From the NCBI GenBank assembly GCA_942159475.1, contig OW804094.1, positions 47,736,966-47,800,965 of the forward strand: 64,000 bases of DNA, in the 5' to 3' direction. Made by a program: the position numbers and the translations under genes. Of this stretch, positions 44,200 through 57,414 are shown piece by piece. Every line of letters begins with the position of its first letter. Position 1 is the first letter of the stretch. Source of the DNA: Sthenelais limicola (taxonomy: Eukaryota; Annelida; Polychaeta; Phyllodocida; Sigalionidae). The notes beneath the pieces are model-generated. The model made no database searches and was not told where the DNA came from. It was given only the letters and a program-made list of their open reading frames with translations.

Positions 44200-47100
44200 T
44201 AGCTGCGTGTTCCATCATTATTTTTTGCTATGTTTTTAATCCGATATTTAAGCTATCCGAAAAATTAAGCTATTGGCCTTTCGAACGATCGCTAAGTTCG
44301 AAAGCAAGTAAGTGATCATTATTGTGTAGCTGTCATTCTGAAAAGCCAATTACAATAAATCATTTCAGTGATCGCTTCCAAGTGTCACCGAATTTGATGG
44401 GAATGCTAGTTTGAGGCAGACGACATTTTAGAATTAGTTTGTCTGAGATGATGACGTCGATCAATGATAGATTACTTGGAAACTGTCGGCTTTTCCGCTC
44501 CACTCATCGCGTTTTGACTTATACAGGCTGACACCGAGAAGGCGGCGCGGGTTTTTAGTTTGAAAGATTTTAAATGGAAACGGTCGCGAAAGGGCAGTAG
44601 AGAGAATAAGGAACATACTTATTGGCCGGAAATAGAAGGACTAACTTTGAACAATGGGGATCAGTTTTATGTGACGCTTGCACTGTTTATCGATCTCTAG
44701 ATCGATCAATCATTGCAGGTCCGAGTGGCGCTTAATCTGGGGCCGTCAGGGAATTGTTTCCACGTGATCTCAAATATAGAAACGCAGACCACCAAGAAGT
44801 ACATGGACTGCATAATGTTTAGAAAAAAACATTCATGATTTTAGCCCAAATTCTAGACTTAGTCCCAGGCAATTTGGACCGGAATCAATTGGGGATTTAT
44901 AATGGTGTAAGTTTCATATATGCAAAGAGTTATTCACAAAGTTATTCTGATCAACGTTGTTTTTGAGATTAGTTATTTATTAAGTAAAACATTTCGGTTC
45001 ATAGTTCATATTGAATTGATTATCTGGTATTGGTACAAATGTGTATTTGGGTAATCATGGTCAATTATAAACAAACAATTGAAGTTGGGGGAAAGGCTAA
45101 GAGTACAGAGTCTTGTCCTCTTTCCTACACATGGAGGATCATATTTATAGTTAAATATGGTATCCATAAATAGCCAATTAACATCAAGTGGTGGATATTG
45201 CGGCGTACATTTCAGTATGCCTATTTTAGAAACTTGTTACACAAGATAGCACCATCTCCTGGTCACTCTATCTTCACTGCTTTCACTACTAAGAACTGAT
45301 TAAAATGGAGCTGCACCAAAGACGGATATTCAAATGAATGTAGGGCTTCACGGAAGGCAACGTCACATCAGTATGTATTGCATTCAAAATGATGTCTCAA
45401 ATAAAACCACATGAACCGTGTGTCTAACTAACGGAGTGTATCAGACCGCTTTTTGTGCCATAACGCCATACTAAAATCTATCATTCACGGATGATGTCAC
45501 CAATGCACTGCCTAGTGGGAAAATGCCAAAAAATGAAAATGAACCTCCCTCCCCCACACACACTCAGCTTCACACCTACTTCCACCATTCCTATATAACC
45601 TTCCATTCATTACCATCATATAATTCCTTTCAAATCCGCTGGCAACAGATCCTCTTACTTTCCGCCTACATATATATTCTACAGTTGCTCTCCTCGCATC
45701 GTGGCTTTTTATCTTTGTATGGTACACTATAGTCGTTATCTGGACCATCAGCCCAAGCCCTTCCTGTCTCAAACGGCCATACCGACTTTTATTGAGTAAT
45801 ATGTGTCTGTAAGATGAAAGTGGCTTGGGGCATACTTATGTAGGAGGGCCCTTGAATCCTTCCTCTTCCGTTCCTCTGTATGACGTATACAGACCACGTG
45901 ATTAGTGAGGATCTGGTGTATTTAGGGTACATTATATATGCTAATTAGGCGGAATTACGTGATTCGTCCCCTTGTTATTGGTAGATAGGAAGATAGATAG
46001 ATAGATGATAGATGATTGATTGATTGATAGATTTTAGGATGGATGAAGTATACTCGGTGTTCATGCAAGAGATGACGGTTTGTATGTTGTTTCCTTTTCT
46101 AAAACGAACTCTTCAACAGATTGGGCTTAAATTCCTGTTGTATTTCTACAAGCATTACACCTCACTATTTTTTTTTATTTCATTAGAGGATGTTACGTCC
46201 AATAGTGGTAATTTGTGCGATATATGTAATATTACAGACTTTTAAGAAGATATTACACATACCCGAAATACATTACTAAGACACCTTTTCTTATTACCGA
46301 CTAGATGTTCCTTTTTCTGGAACAATTAGTTGCATTTCACCAACTATTTCTTCATTACTTATATCTTTTTTCCCATTGCAACCACCACAAAGCGGTTACA
46401 AGCAGCTTGTTTAATATGTCCTATAGCATCTTCCACTATTATCGATCTCTGCTACTTTCTCTGAATTATTAGACATATTTCTTGTCCTTTTCCTGCCTCT
46501 GTGATATTTGGAATGGTAGACTTTTTATAATTTAAAATATATCAATACATACAAAGAAATGAAATTTATCCACACGCAGCCACTATTTCTTGGGCATTAC
46601 TTACAAAACAATTGTTAAACTGAGTAAACATCAAAGCCCTCTATGGTCAACTCTATGGCACGCCGCTGCCTACAGGACAAGTATAGTGTAGTCTACTAAC
46701 TAATAATCAAACACCACTTAGTAGTATATACAAATGAGGGAGTCACTCAGGCACCCGGTGAAAGAACATTGGGGGCTGCTGCATAGATATTTGAGATAAT
46801 CGTTGTGTCAGAAAGAATATCCGAAATCCAAGATAGTATCTGTCTTGGTAATAAAATATCCATTAGTTCCATTGAAAATGTGTTGAAATATCTTGGAAAA
46901 GGAAAAGGATATTCCAAAAAGAATATATGTGGATATGTCCTATTACACATATAGATATCCTTACCGATTTGGGACTAAACAGAGGCCTACAATTACAATT
47001 ACAATTGGAATTTGATATTTCTAAATTAGTCACTACATACAACAGCGCTCTTTAGATATTTGATCTCTTCACCAAAGCCAAATTGTAGCTAAAATTTGTA

Positions 47101-47246
47101 CTATTCATAGAGGCATACATCGTACAGTTTGTAGAATACTAGTTGTTAAACGGCACACGATTGCATGCCTTATCCCAGTCTTATTCTTTCAGATCAAATT
47201 ATCATCTGCATATCAATTGTGGCTTTAAAGATATTTCCCTCTAAAT
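44200..47246. other. Intergenic, no gene seen; tetranucleotide repeat near 45985-46031
   Basis: AT-rich with a degenerate (GATA)n/(GATT)n run at about 45985-46031. Frames are short and unrecognised. Confidence 0.5.
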
Positions 47247-47518
47247 AATATCGATTGAGGAGGGATTTCTTTTTAAAAAAACCATTAGGGTTTAAATTTG
47301 TCACATCGGCCCCTTTCTTTAAGCGTCCCAAGCCTGGTAGTCTAGCTAGAAGATCCAGCGGTGGCAGACGCTACTTGTTTCCCATGAATCCATTTTGGGA
47401 TACTTCATTCACCAACGAGGGTGGCCATTTGAAGAAGTACTTCCCTCCTCCAATCCATCACTGGCTTGGTACAAGAGGGGCAGGCAGCGGTGCGCCAATT
47501 CAACCTGTTCTGCATTGA
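47247..47518 (+). CDS. Candidate coding exon, unrecognised
   Basis: An open stretch of about 90 codons ending at TGA. It is less AT-rich than its neighbours and encodes a basic, proline- and aromatic-rich peptide with MNPFWDTSFTNEGGHLKKYF and PPPIHHWLGTRGAG. The balanced composition and Trp/His/Pro content look coding-like, but there is no plausible start (first codon TTG), so it would be an internal or last exon. A possible acceptor (CGATTGAG/GAGGG) lies at its left. I know no family match; chance openness is possible. Confidence 0.3.
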
Positions 47519-50440
47519 GTGCCCCAGTTGCCTCTGAGACCACCCACTCCTATCAAACCTAATGGGGTATATGGACTTTATACATGTTTACAAATGACAC
47601 TATAAATGAAAATGGTTCTATAGAATGTGTGCCATTCCTGCCTTCACGGACGCAAGGTTTTCTTTATCCAAGAAAACATTCAGCTGCGGATGAAAAGATC
47701 ATGTCGTAGCCATGATTTAGACGAAATGAAGTTTTGCATAGATTCTTGTGACTGATATTTGCAGTGGATATTTTATTCATTATTACCTTGAAAATATCGG
47801 AAATTCGTGTGATACTACGTTAATAATCACTGTGTCATCAAAGTGATAAACGAGATTCCGCAAGAGTCCTTAGCCTGAATGTGGTAGTCCATCTCTGACA
47901 GCAGAAAATTGGGCGGAATAAAAGTTGGATAGCTGATGGCTATGGTTGTGAGGGATCTATAAATCGAAGTGTTTTTATGATATAGGAGGGCCGCCTGGAC
48001 CCTCATCGTCTGATCTATGAAAGAGAACGTCCCATATAGCAGAGCCCAAAAATACCACAAGGGCATTGAGTGATGAAAGACTACTTCGATTTCAACTAAT
48101 CTATTTGCAAATATATGAATCCACATCCACTTCAGTGCTATCCTGCAGTGTTTATACAGCCATAATCGTTACAGAATTATATACAAGAATGGAATTGGTT
48201 CCGGATATTGGCAAAGAGGCAGCAGAAGCAGACAAGTGGGCATACATAAGAAGGCTATATGGTATTGTGATCATAGCTGTGTTCTGGCATTTATTTGGAG
48301 CGCCTCCACCATTATTTACCTCCTGAGAAGGTATTACTGCTATTGCCTGATCCGGCGCAATACCAATGCCCTAGCTCCCATTGAGTGCTAATAATATTGC
48401 CACCCTTCCTCATAATACCCCCTGGAATAAACCCTTACATATGCAAAGTCAGCCATCCCATAGACCACTTGATGATGACGCTGTGAAAATAAATCGATAC
48501 CATAGAGTACTTCCAGTGCGGAAGGCATATCAGAAGAGGGCATTAGCTATCGTCATTGTATCTTGTTTGGAAGAATGAGATTTTGCAGTGTTGTGTGCTT
48601 CTCTTATCTTAGTGAATATTGTCTGGCCTCACTGACAGATCTGGGATCATTTGAATAAAAATCGACTATGATAGAATTCATATACAAATATGTGTGAGTT
48701 ATTTATAGTGCCCTGTGCTAGCACCCAGGGCTGCTAAATGGTAAATTAATGCTGCTTCATGTGTCTTCTTGCCACAGTAAGAAGTCAATTAACCTTTTAG
48801 AAAAGGTTCAATTCAATTAGTTATTCACACTCACTGAATGCCAATCTTCTCTATCTATCAATTTAAAATGGCGTTTACGCTGTATCTTACTTAAATATTA
48901 TGATGAATAATCCCTGATAGTGTTCATTAATGAATAACTCCGTCGTCTATTCGGGAGAATTTAACACAATTTAGTATAGCTCACAAGCGTGTTTAACTGG
49001 ACCATAGATAGATGATTGATTTGCTCAGCAACACCATCGTTTCAATTTAATCGGAACGAAGTAGTCACCAGTAGTTATTGTGCTAAAAAGCAAGGCAGAA
49101 CTCGTTCAATGTTAATTGTCTAACCTTAATGTTTTATCATGAACCTACCAAGAAAGGGGGTACAACGAGTCCTGTCTAAAAGACATCACTTATATGAGAA
49201 TGTGGAAAGGGGGGTATGTGCATTAATCCTACCTGTACCACGTCACCACGTAAGATTTCCCGTAGGTAAAGAGCCGCAACGTTTGCCATGAAAGGGGACA
49301 CTGACTAAATTGATCGACTTCCATTACTTAAGCTATTCCTGCGCAATATCTCCTGGGCAACGGGAAAAGGCCATTTTTAAATAGTGTGAGTGGGAAGGTT
49401 TCAGGTATATATCATAACCTCATGGGAGAGAGGAAATGGTGAACCATAATCCAGAAAATGTATAGTGGTAAAAATAGCTCATTTCCATATTCAGGTCAAG
49501 GCTAGTCTTCGATGCTATTTCTGTCAATAGCTAAATGTACGTGTTATTAATAAAGAATATAATATTATGCTAAATACCACTATTTGTAAAGTTATGCTCA
49601 TGAAGTTAATATTCTCCGATAGATGAGGACCGCTCATCAATCAATTGGCAGCACTTTTTAAACAGTCTGAAACCTTGCTTTATTTATATGTGAGACTAAT
49701 CTTTTGCCTAGGGGGAAAGACTCGCGAACCTTATTCATATTATGTGTATAATATGATAGTGGATTCAGCCATGCTTGTTTAATGACAGACTAGCTGGTAG
49801 ATCATCCCTGTCAACCACACAAAGAATTCAGGAAAGTCCTCAGCAATCCACTCCGGATCCACTCCATTTCGGACCTATCGTTATTATTATGAGTGAATGG
49901 CTTGCTGCTACCTTGTTCTTCCCAAACCAGCTCAGCCTAAAACAGCCAATCAGAGATGGGAAAAGACAAGGAAGCCCACATTGAGGCAGCCAGCGCTATA
50001 TTGTAAGTCTCCGCTCCTTGCAGTTTGTTTGTTTGGCTGTTTTATTTCTACAAGCTATCAACATTACATCGATATTTTCAGCTCATATATCGGAGAAGAA
50101 ATATATATATAGTTACAGATACTACAATGACAATGATGTAAGATAACTATATATTTTCACGAACTAATTACTCTTTACCATTACAATAATAATATTGAAG
50201 TTAACATCTTGATACGAAAAATACTTCTGACTTCTCTCAGTGAAAGTAAAACTGGTGATATTTCGAGGATATATGATGCTGAGTGATCGAAGTAAACGCC
50301 ATGAATCAATTCTCACAAGTTCCAAAAAGCAATCACGAAAAAGTTCTTCATATACCAGAGTCCTACCAAGTCCATTTGCATTAGGCTCGTTTTCCAATAC
50401 AGCAGACGCTGAGTGTTTTACCCAAGCCACTTATTATTTC
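47519..50440. other. Mostly non-coding; weak coding-like frames at 47827-48578
   Basis: Opposed frames at 47827-48126 (minus) and 48066-48326 (plus) have mixed composition with hydrophobic segments but no clear exon boundaries. Nothing else recognised. Confidence 0.35.
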
Positions 50441-50794
50441 TCAATTACACAGTAACAAAACGTACATCATTATTAGATTCACATTAGTAGAACACACTAT
50501 CTTAAATGTGTCCTGTTCGTAGGAACTCATATACAATCGTTTGATTTTGGTTTTAAATAGTTTGCCATCCTCAATTTCTCTTACATTACTGTCTAGTCCA
50601 TTCCAGATTCTAGCAAGTTTACCTAGAATAGGTCTGCTCATTTGAGCCTTTTTGCACCGTTTCACACTCAATTTCCTGAGGTTACCTCCACTTAAGTTGT
50701 ACCAGATGTTTTGATCGATCTTAGGGTCAAAAGAGTAATTGATCCATGACGCTCTAATTGCCCTTCTTTTGGAAAGAGGTAGTAATTTAAACAC
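50441..50794 (-). pseudogene. Non-LTR retrotransposon C-terminal fragment
   Basis: The minus-strand frame contains LGKLARIWNGLDSNVREIED and LFKTKIKRLYMSS, the R-x-W-N-x-L ... F-K-x-x-L pattern common at the C-terminus of CR1/L2-like ORF2 proteins. Only the last ~110 codons remain. Just beyond the 5' side of the frame lies a three-unit GTTATCCTA tandem at 50808-50832. Confidence 0.55.
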
Positions 50795-50832
50795 CTTTTG
50801 TGACTCATATAGTTATCCTAGTTATCCTAGTT

Positions 50833-53372
50833 ATCCTTATTTTATTTATCTGCTTTGAACTGCTTAGAGCCGACTGAAGCTTTGTTTCGAGCCGAAGTCT
50901 ACGACCTGACAACCCAATTCTAAAATTGGTAAAGTATAACATTTGTATATAAGAAGAGCCGTGTCCCAGTCGATTAAATGTTGGCGTTTTGTTATTTTCC
51001 CCAGATAACTACTTCTGATCGCTACAAGTTGGCTGACATGTTTATTGAAGTGCAGATTTATATGCCCAGGTATTTAAATTCATGCACTCTTTCTAAATCA
51101 ATACCAGCCATTCGAATATTGATACTGTCTACAAATTTTGCCTTATTTGAAATTAAAAAACTCGACTAATAATCCCAGACCCTGTTGGACCCGGGGATCA
51201 AATAGTCCAAATTAATCGCTGAGGCGATATTGACAAGTAGTTCTTAATACATCTCTACCACGTATCACTGGCTAATGAATCTCACAGAGCTCTACGGTAA
51301 ACGTCCGACATGTCTGTACCCAAATTTGCATAAAATGTTATCTGAAACATGGAGGACAGGGAGATAAAGCTTTGATGTGATGTTTCGAAATATAGTAAAT
51401 ATTATGTGGTTTTGGCATTGTTGTCTCTTGAAATATTGCCAAGATATTATTCTTAAAGGATTAATGACCAAGGTTTCTTTAACGGAATCAGTGTTTGAAG
51501 CCAAATAATGGACCATAGCTTTGCTTTGGTCCAATCTTTGTCGTCAAACAACCATGGTCATTAACCCTTCTATACTAGCACTCCCCCTACCGATATAACC
51601 CACACACACCTCAGATTTTTCCCCACCCGACGAATTCCCTTAAGCGTCTCAACATTTTTTATTCAGATTACTACAGCCTAATTAGAGGGGGTTTTGTTAA
51701 TATTTTACCAGATTTACTCAATTTACTTTCCCTGCAAACCGCTTTATTTCAATTATTCATTATGCACATTGGACATCAGCAGGGTTAAAAGGGGGTGAAA
51801 TTAATAGCATATTCCCTCCAAAACCAAAGGACTTCAATTCAAGGGACGATTAATGTCTCATTATCTATTTTATTTGAGGGTTTATACATTCGATCTATAC
51901 CATAGGAATATGATTGCTCCTAAGATGTAAAGGGAAGTGGTATGTATGTATCTTATTTAAAGCCAATCATAAATGGTTATTGAGGACAATGTATCATGCA
52001 TATATTGCTGCATCACATAACAACCCTGATACATGTGACATTTGCCAATCTAGGTGCTTTCAGATGAAAGGGAAGACAAATTGGATTAAGCATTAATGGA
52101 TAATATGACCTTTTATTATACCTTTCCAGAGGTTGGTATGATACTCCCATTGGCTTAAGCACTAAGTATCATATAAAAGAGAGCGGGTAATACGGCCACA
52201 GTATTACCTGCTCCCCGCCATATTACCTGCACATAATGAACAAAATAGTCCTGATTGTATTTGTTATATTTTTATTTAAATAATTCCTTCTGCACAAAAA
52301 ATACACATAATGTTATTTGACCGTAGATAAAGAAAAATAATCCAATAACTTATTTTCTCTATTTACTTTACCTTATGATTGATCATAGGTGTAATTAGAA
52401 AATATGTTCTACAGCTGATCATTGGAAATAGTTTGTAGACTGTGGAAAATAGTTCCGCCATCAGAGACGCTCAAAATGGAGACCAAACATCCTATAAGGA
52501 TGTCTATCCAGAGTTAAAATAAAGTACCGCCTTCAGTACAATGGTGCCGCAATAGCTTCGTTTATTAAATAAAAACGTACCTGCAGTACAGAAATACCCC
52601 ATGGATCTAATACAACCTTGATAGAAGCATTTGAAACATCCAAAATAGGTTCGATTCAAGATTCATGACTGCCGCCATTTGGGGGAATATTACCCAGAAT
52701 CCTCCTTGATTTTGACGTCATCAAGGCTGAGCCAATCTTGGCTCCATACCGGCCGATTGAGCTGAGGGCGTGGTTGGGTTAAAGTTTGGATGAGGTTTTC
52801 CTCCCTTCAGATCCCTAATAAGCCATTTTCTTTGCTAATAGTGAGTGAGAGAGATTATAACTAGACTGGTATGGGTTTGTTTGAACTTAGATGGTTTGAA
52901 ATGAACCCTGTATAGTCCCGAAAGTTTTTTGTTATTGTGAGCGATAATATAGACGGTTTTAGAATGTTGTCAGTTCCAGTTTGGGCCAGACTTGTTTACT
53001 CCTGACAAAACACCTTCTCTTTCATAAAATCACGCTTCAAAACGTGAAATCTGGCCTTGAATAGCATGTAGACATTCATATCTAATGAGGACATGCTTAT
53101 TTCTGCTATATATCATTGCAAAAACTGCACTAGGAGGAGGAGCATGACCACGGTGCACTCGCCTTGCTATCATGGCTGGCCGGTTTTGCTCATGAGTGAC
53201 GTCATAAGTACTCCGAAGATGTCTGCCTTTATTAAACAACATAATCCAAGATTCTAAGCCGTCCAGGACTCTTACTGTTCACCATATTTATGTTCGAACC
53301 TAGCTGACATTGATTTTACCTCAAGAAGTAGGGATAGGGCTATCATTATACTGAAGGCGGTGCTTTCTTTTA
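50833..53372. other. Intergenic, no gene seen
   Basis: AT-rich with short frames only. The final few hundred bases may contain the promoter of the Crypton-like gene; no TATA box is convincing. Confidence 0.5.
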
Positions 53373-55297
53373 ATGATGTCTATCATTAATGAGATTGCGA
53401 CGGAAATTAGTGGCGTCGACTTTGTCTATATACCTGACAAAATGTTAAAGGAATTGCTAGACAACAGCTTTGTTGAAGGGGATGTCGAATATGAATTTGT
53501 CATCGCTAACGACCAAGGCCCACAGGTAGTTGAAGAAGTGAGTTTAGCAGCAGACAACTTTGGAGACACTGAAAAAGAAAACAATGTAGATGTAATCGAA
53601 AGGTTTATCATGGAACAAGGGGAAATCCATGCGGAAATCCTAGAGAATCAGCAAGAAGTCGAAAAGTACATTAATGAGAAAAGAAATATCAATGCCATTC
53701 GTGTGACTCAACGTGTAAGTAGCCTGAACTAAAAAAAAAAAAATTCTCCCTAGACACTTGAGCTGTGATGAGCATAAAAAATCCATTTCTGGGTAGTTTT
53801 GACTTAATTATCTATTATGAGAACCCCTTACCCTGCTCGCTATAATATTATTGTTTTAATATTTTCTAATATTCAGGCGGTGAAGAGATTCAAAGAGTAT
53901 TTGCAGTCAACAAATATAAGAGAGGGAGAAATGGTGACAATTGAGCCCTCGCGATTAAACCTCCATATGACACAATTCCTCATGTCTGCCAAAAAAGTTG
54001 ACAGAAAACTACCAGCCCGACAGCCTGACGGGGATGTATCGAGGCATTACTAGGTAACATTCATTAATGTTTTTTTTATTTAATATTGATTTATAAGCTA
54101 AAGAAAACGATACTTACATAAACGGTGGTTGTTCTCGGGGGAAGGAGCATTGATGATTTCTGTTGGCGGGAGTTGGGGCTATGTGGTGCCGCCCATGTCT
54201 TTCCCTTCAGTCAAAGACCTATAATAATAAACAAAAAAGAAATGTAATAAAATAAACATAATTGAGCAGAGTACAGTAATAATATTGGGTTTAAATGAAT
54301 TATTTCAGACATCTGGCCCAGCAGAAATATTCTGTTGATGTGGAAAAATATTTGATCTGACTCGTCAGACCCTTGGAGCATGGAGAAAGGAGTTGAAGGA
54401 GATGGGGCAAGGCAACAGGCCAAATAAAGCTGACAGTATTACCTCAGATATGACAGAGAAATTTGTGAGATGGAACAGTTGGGTTCCCAAAATGGTGAGA
54501 TCTTACAGAACACTATTTTTTTTATTCACATCCACTCTAGGGCTTTTAGGATGTACCGAAGCCAGGAACATCTGCTGGGGGATCTTACCATGAAAGAAAC
54601 AGAGGAGGAAAATTATTATAGAGTTTCATGAGAGGGTCACCAAAACACACAAGGGTGAGGCTAGTAATAATTGGGCATTTAATGCCACTGGTGACAAAGA
54701 GTCCAATAATTCTCTACAAGAAATTTGCAGAAAAAAGGCCATTGGAAATGAATACCCCCAAAGCTCCCTTCTATCTAGGTATAAACAGGGCGGCAAAAGA
54801 AACAGATCAGTGCTGGTTCCTAAAAAACCAATGGGAAAGAACTATTTAGGAAAAATAGTTAAAAATATCCCCTCGCCATTGTCATCAGGCCTAAAGCTGA
54901 CCAACCATTCTCTTCGGAAGAAAACGGTCCAAGACCTCGCCGACCATGACGTGCCCCCCACCGAAATAGCCCAGCTGACCGGCCACAGAAACCTGAACTC
55001 TAAAATTATAGTGTTGCCAGCATCAGAAAGCAGAAGCATACAAGCGATATGCTTACAGAGGTGGCCATGACAGCATCTTCTGAGAAGAAGGCTAGGAATA
55101 ATCCAGCAGAGGAAGAGGTTTTGATTGTTGGGTCGATCAAACAAGACAGTCCCCTCCCTACCTCCGAAGCAGCCATATTTGCACCAAAACTTGACATGAT
55201 GGAAAACCAGAGAAAAGAAGGCCTGAGTACTATGTGTTATGGTGCCGCCATAAATGGAACAGTGAATGTTAACATCAACTACAATGTTTCCAAATGA
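53373..55297 (+). pseudogene. Crypton/DUF3504-type tyrosine recombinase gene, broken
   Basis: Part 1 (53373-53714) is acidic and helical and ends CGT/GTAAGT. Part 2 (from 53877, after TATTCAG) continues in phase with AVKRFKEYLQS, a core-binding-domain style. Later pieces in shifting frames: LGAWRKELKEMGQGNRPNKA (54363-54422), FRMYRSQEHLLGDLT (about 54550), EFHERVTKTHKGEA (54617-54658), KRPLEMNTPKAPFYLGINR (about 54733), and NHSLRKKTVQDLADHDVPPT with IAQLTGHRN (54902-54991). H-x-x-R and GH-type residues match the tyrosine recombinase core. The final frame (to 55297) ends in MCYGAAINGTVNVNINYN, a tail style seen in this family. At least four frameshifts break it. AATAAA follows at 55328. Could be a Crypton transposon or a domesticated relative. 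Confidence 0.7.
53715..53876 (+). other. Probable intron in the Crypton-like gene
   Basis: GTAAGT at the left and a T-rich tract with ATTCAG at the right join two coding pieces in the same phase. 162 bases. Confidence 0.55.
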
Positions 55298-55327
55298 AAG
55301 CCATCTTGAGAACTGTTTGTTGTTGTA

Positions 55328-55333
55328 AATAAA
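55328..55333 (+). terminator. Poly(A) signal after the Crypton-like gene
   Basis: AATAAA 31 bases beyond the TGA stop that ends at 55297. Confidence 0.45.
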
Positions 55334-55797
55334 GTTACATTATGTTGATTTGAACTTACCTTAAAAACTGCGTCTTGAATAATCCATTTGCATCGATAGA
55401 CTGACAGTGACAGACTCGAGTCAGCGAAAAACAGCGAGTTAAAACACAAAAAGTCCAGAAATTTGAATATCAAACTGAAAGAGACTTTACTTATTAAGTA
55501 TTTTAAATCGTATTCTTGTCTAAAAAATTGTAATACACCAAAAATTAACCAAAATTACATTTCAAAATAGAACTACATTTTGCAGCATAATAGAACTTCT
55601 CACAACCCGGTAGGTCAAGCACGCATGGAGAGGGATTCTCTGAAACCTACCTATAGCAAAGACCTGGATGTAAGTACAAACTCAGGTGGGAGGGGCAGCG
55701 TAAGTGCATGTTTTGCTATTGATTTTCATCAAATTTCAACTATTTTTCAGCTTAAATGTCGGGAAACGTATCATACTCTAAAAAGGTGATAATAAAT

Positions 55798-55939
55798 GCA
55801 AAAGTACATTTGGGATGATCTGTCATCCCATATTTCCCTTGGACTTACGCAATTATGTTCGTTCGCTAACGCGAACTCACTAAAGTTGCTACACTCGCAG
55901 GAAATATGGGACGACAGATCGTCCCTCATGCACTTTTGC
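55798..55939. repeat. Foldback element with ~40-bp arms
   Basis: Left end GCAAAAGTACATTTGGGATG and right end CCCTCATGCACTTTTGC are inverted with mismatches. Inner parts CATCCCATATTTCC and GGAAATATGGGACG also pair. Confidence 0.7.
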
Positions 55940-57414
55940 CTATATATCGCATGTCTGATCTCTTGAAAAGCGAAGATAGTATACCATGCTCTAAAGTTAG
56001 TCTGCATGAGTCTAGAAATATAGTCGGCTTTGCAATAATTTACATTCCTATTATGCTGACCATAAACAAATACACAGGTTCGTAGCCATATTTCAACCCC
56101 TTAACTCACCTTTCTGACCTAAGAAAGAAGGGATGTGAGACGAATTGGGAATGACGATGGATCCGGGGCCATGGCCTTCTGGCATTTCTGGCATGCAACA
56201 CAGGTGTTGATCAGGTCCAAAGAGCTGTGGCATAAAAGGTGGGGGAAGGAGGCCATGCCTCTTTCTTTTATGAGCTTAAAAGATGGCTGGAATACATAAC
56301 AAAGATGTCGACACATAATCAATATCTAAATGCTTTACAGGGACATCTTCTTTTAAGATGTAGCTTGTGCCTATGAAAAGTGTCCATGCTGGTACTTTTA
56401 TTAACTCTCTGATGATGACATTAATGAAATGGTTATCACATTCTGAAATAGATTAACCCCCTCAGTTTATGCATAAAAGTATCTTGCACATTGATGACAC
56501 ACTTCTTGCACATTGATGACACCCGTAAGTACCGTAAAGTTATGCTGAGAGGCATACACAAATCACTTCTCTGAAACATACAAATTATCCTTACTGGTCA
56601 TCGGTAATTCTGACTGCGAGATATAATAGACATCAAACTTGACTCAAAGGCCAATTTACTCTCCAGCGGAGAGGGCCATTCATCAAGGTCAAGGCTGTGA
56701 AAGGACTTGAAAGCGCGTTATGCAGCCCAGATACACAGAGGTTAAGATTCATTCCCTTTAACAAGATGTCTCTCAGGGGGTTCTTTTTCACGAGTGCTAA
56801 TATTCCCTTATTCTATTTCTAAAAATAATAGATGGACAAAGACTATATATAATATACAACTACCGGTATGTATGACATAGTCATGTTTAATCTGAGCAGG
56901 TATTTGTTTGTTGATACTTATTGTGAACATCGCAGACTTACGGATTTCTATGAATTTTTTTCTGCAAATAAAAATCAATTGTTGGCAAGGTTTGAATCAA
57001 GTTCTTTTATAGATCACACAGAATTAGAAGGTACAACACGCCATCCGCTCGAACTTTGGTGTTATTACTTTTGTAGTCGATTCCGAATGAGCGAGATATA
57101 AATGATTGGGACCAGACAGGGTTCCTATGACTTATAGGTTGAATAATATAATTATACTATATCGATATCAATAAACATGGTTATTAGCATATCAATTAGA
57201 CCTAACCAGGTGTTACTTATACGCATTGTGTGCCTATTATATTACGATATCATTTATTATTAGAAACAATGCAGATCATAGCCTTATATCAAATTACCAT
57301 TGATGGTCTAATAAATTGTATAGTCAAGGATGGTGGTATTCTAACCAACTCCAAGTTAATTATCTAGGAGGTTAAAGAAGGTAAATAAATAAATTGTGTA
57401 CGTTTATATATAAA
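55940..57414. other. Intergenic; short tandem duplication at ~56482-56522
   Basis: CTTGCACATTGATGACAC occurs twice in tandem near 56483-56522. Otherwise AT-rich without recognised genes. Confidence 0.5.

Noticed and set aside
44395..44420. Possible last exon of the calmodulin-like gene at GAATTTGATGGG
   Set aside because: No AG acceptor directly before AATTT; the 43996 site has a pyrimidine tract, AG and a fitting short reading frame.
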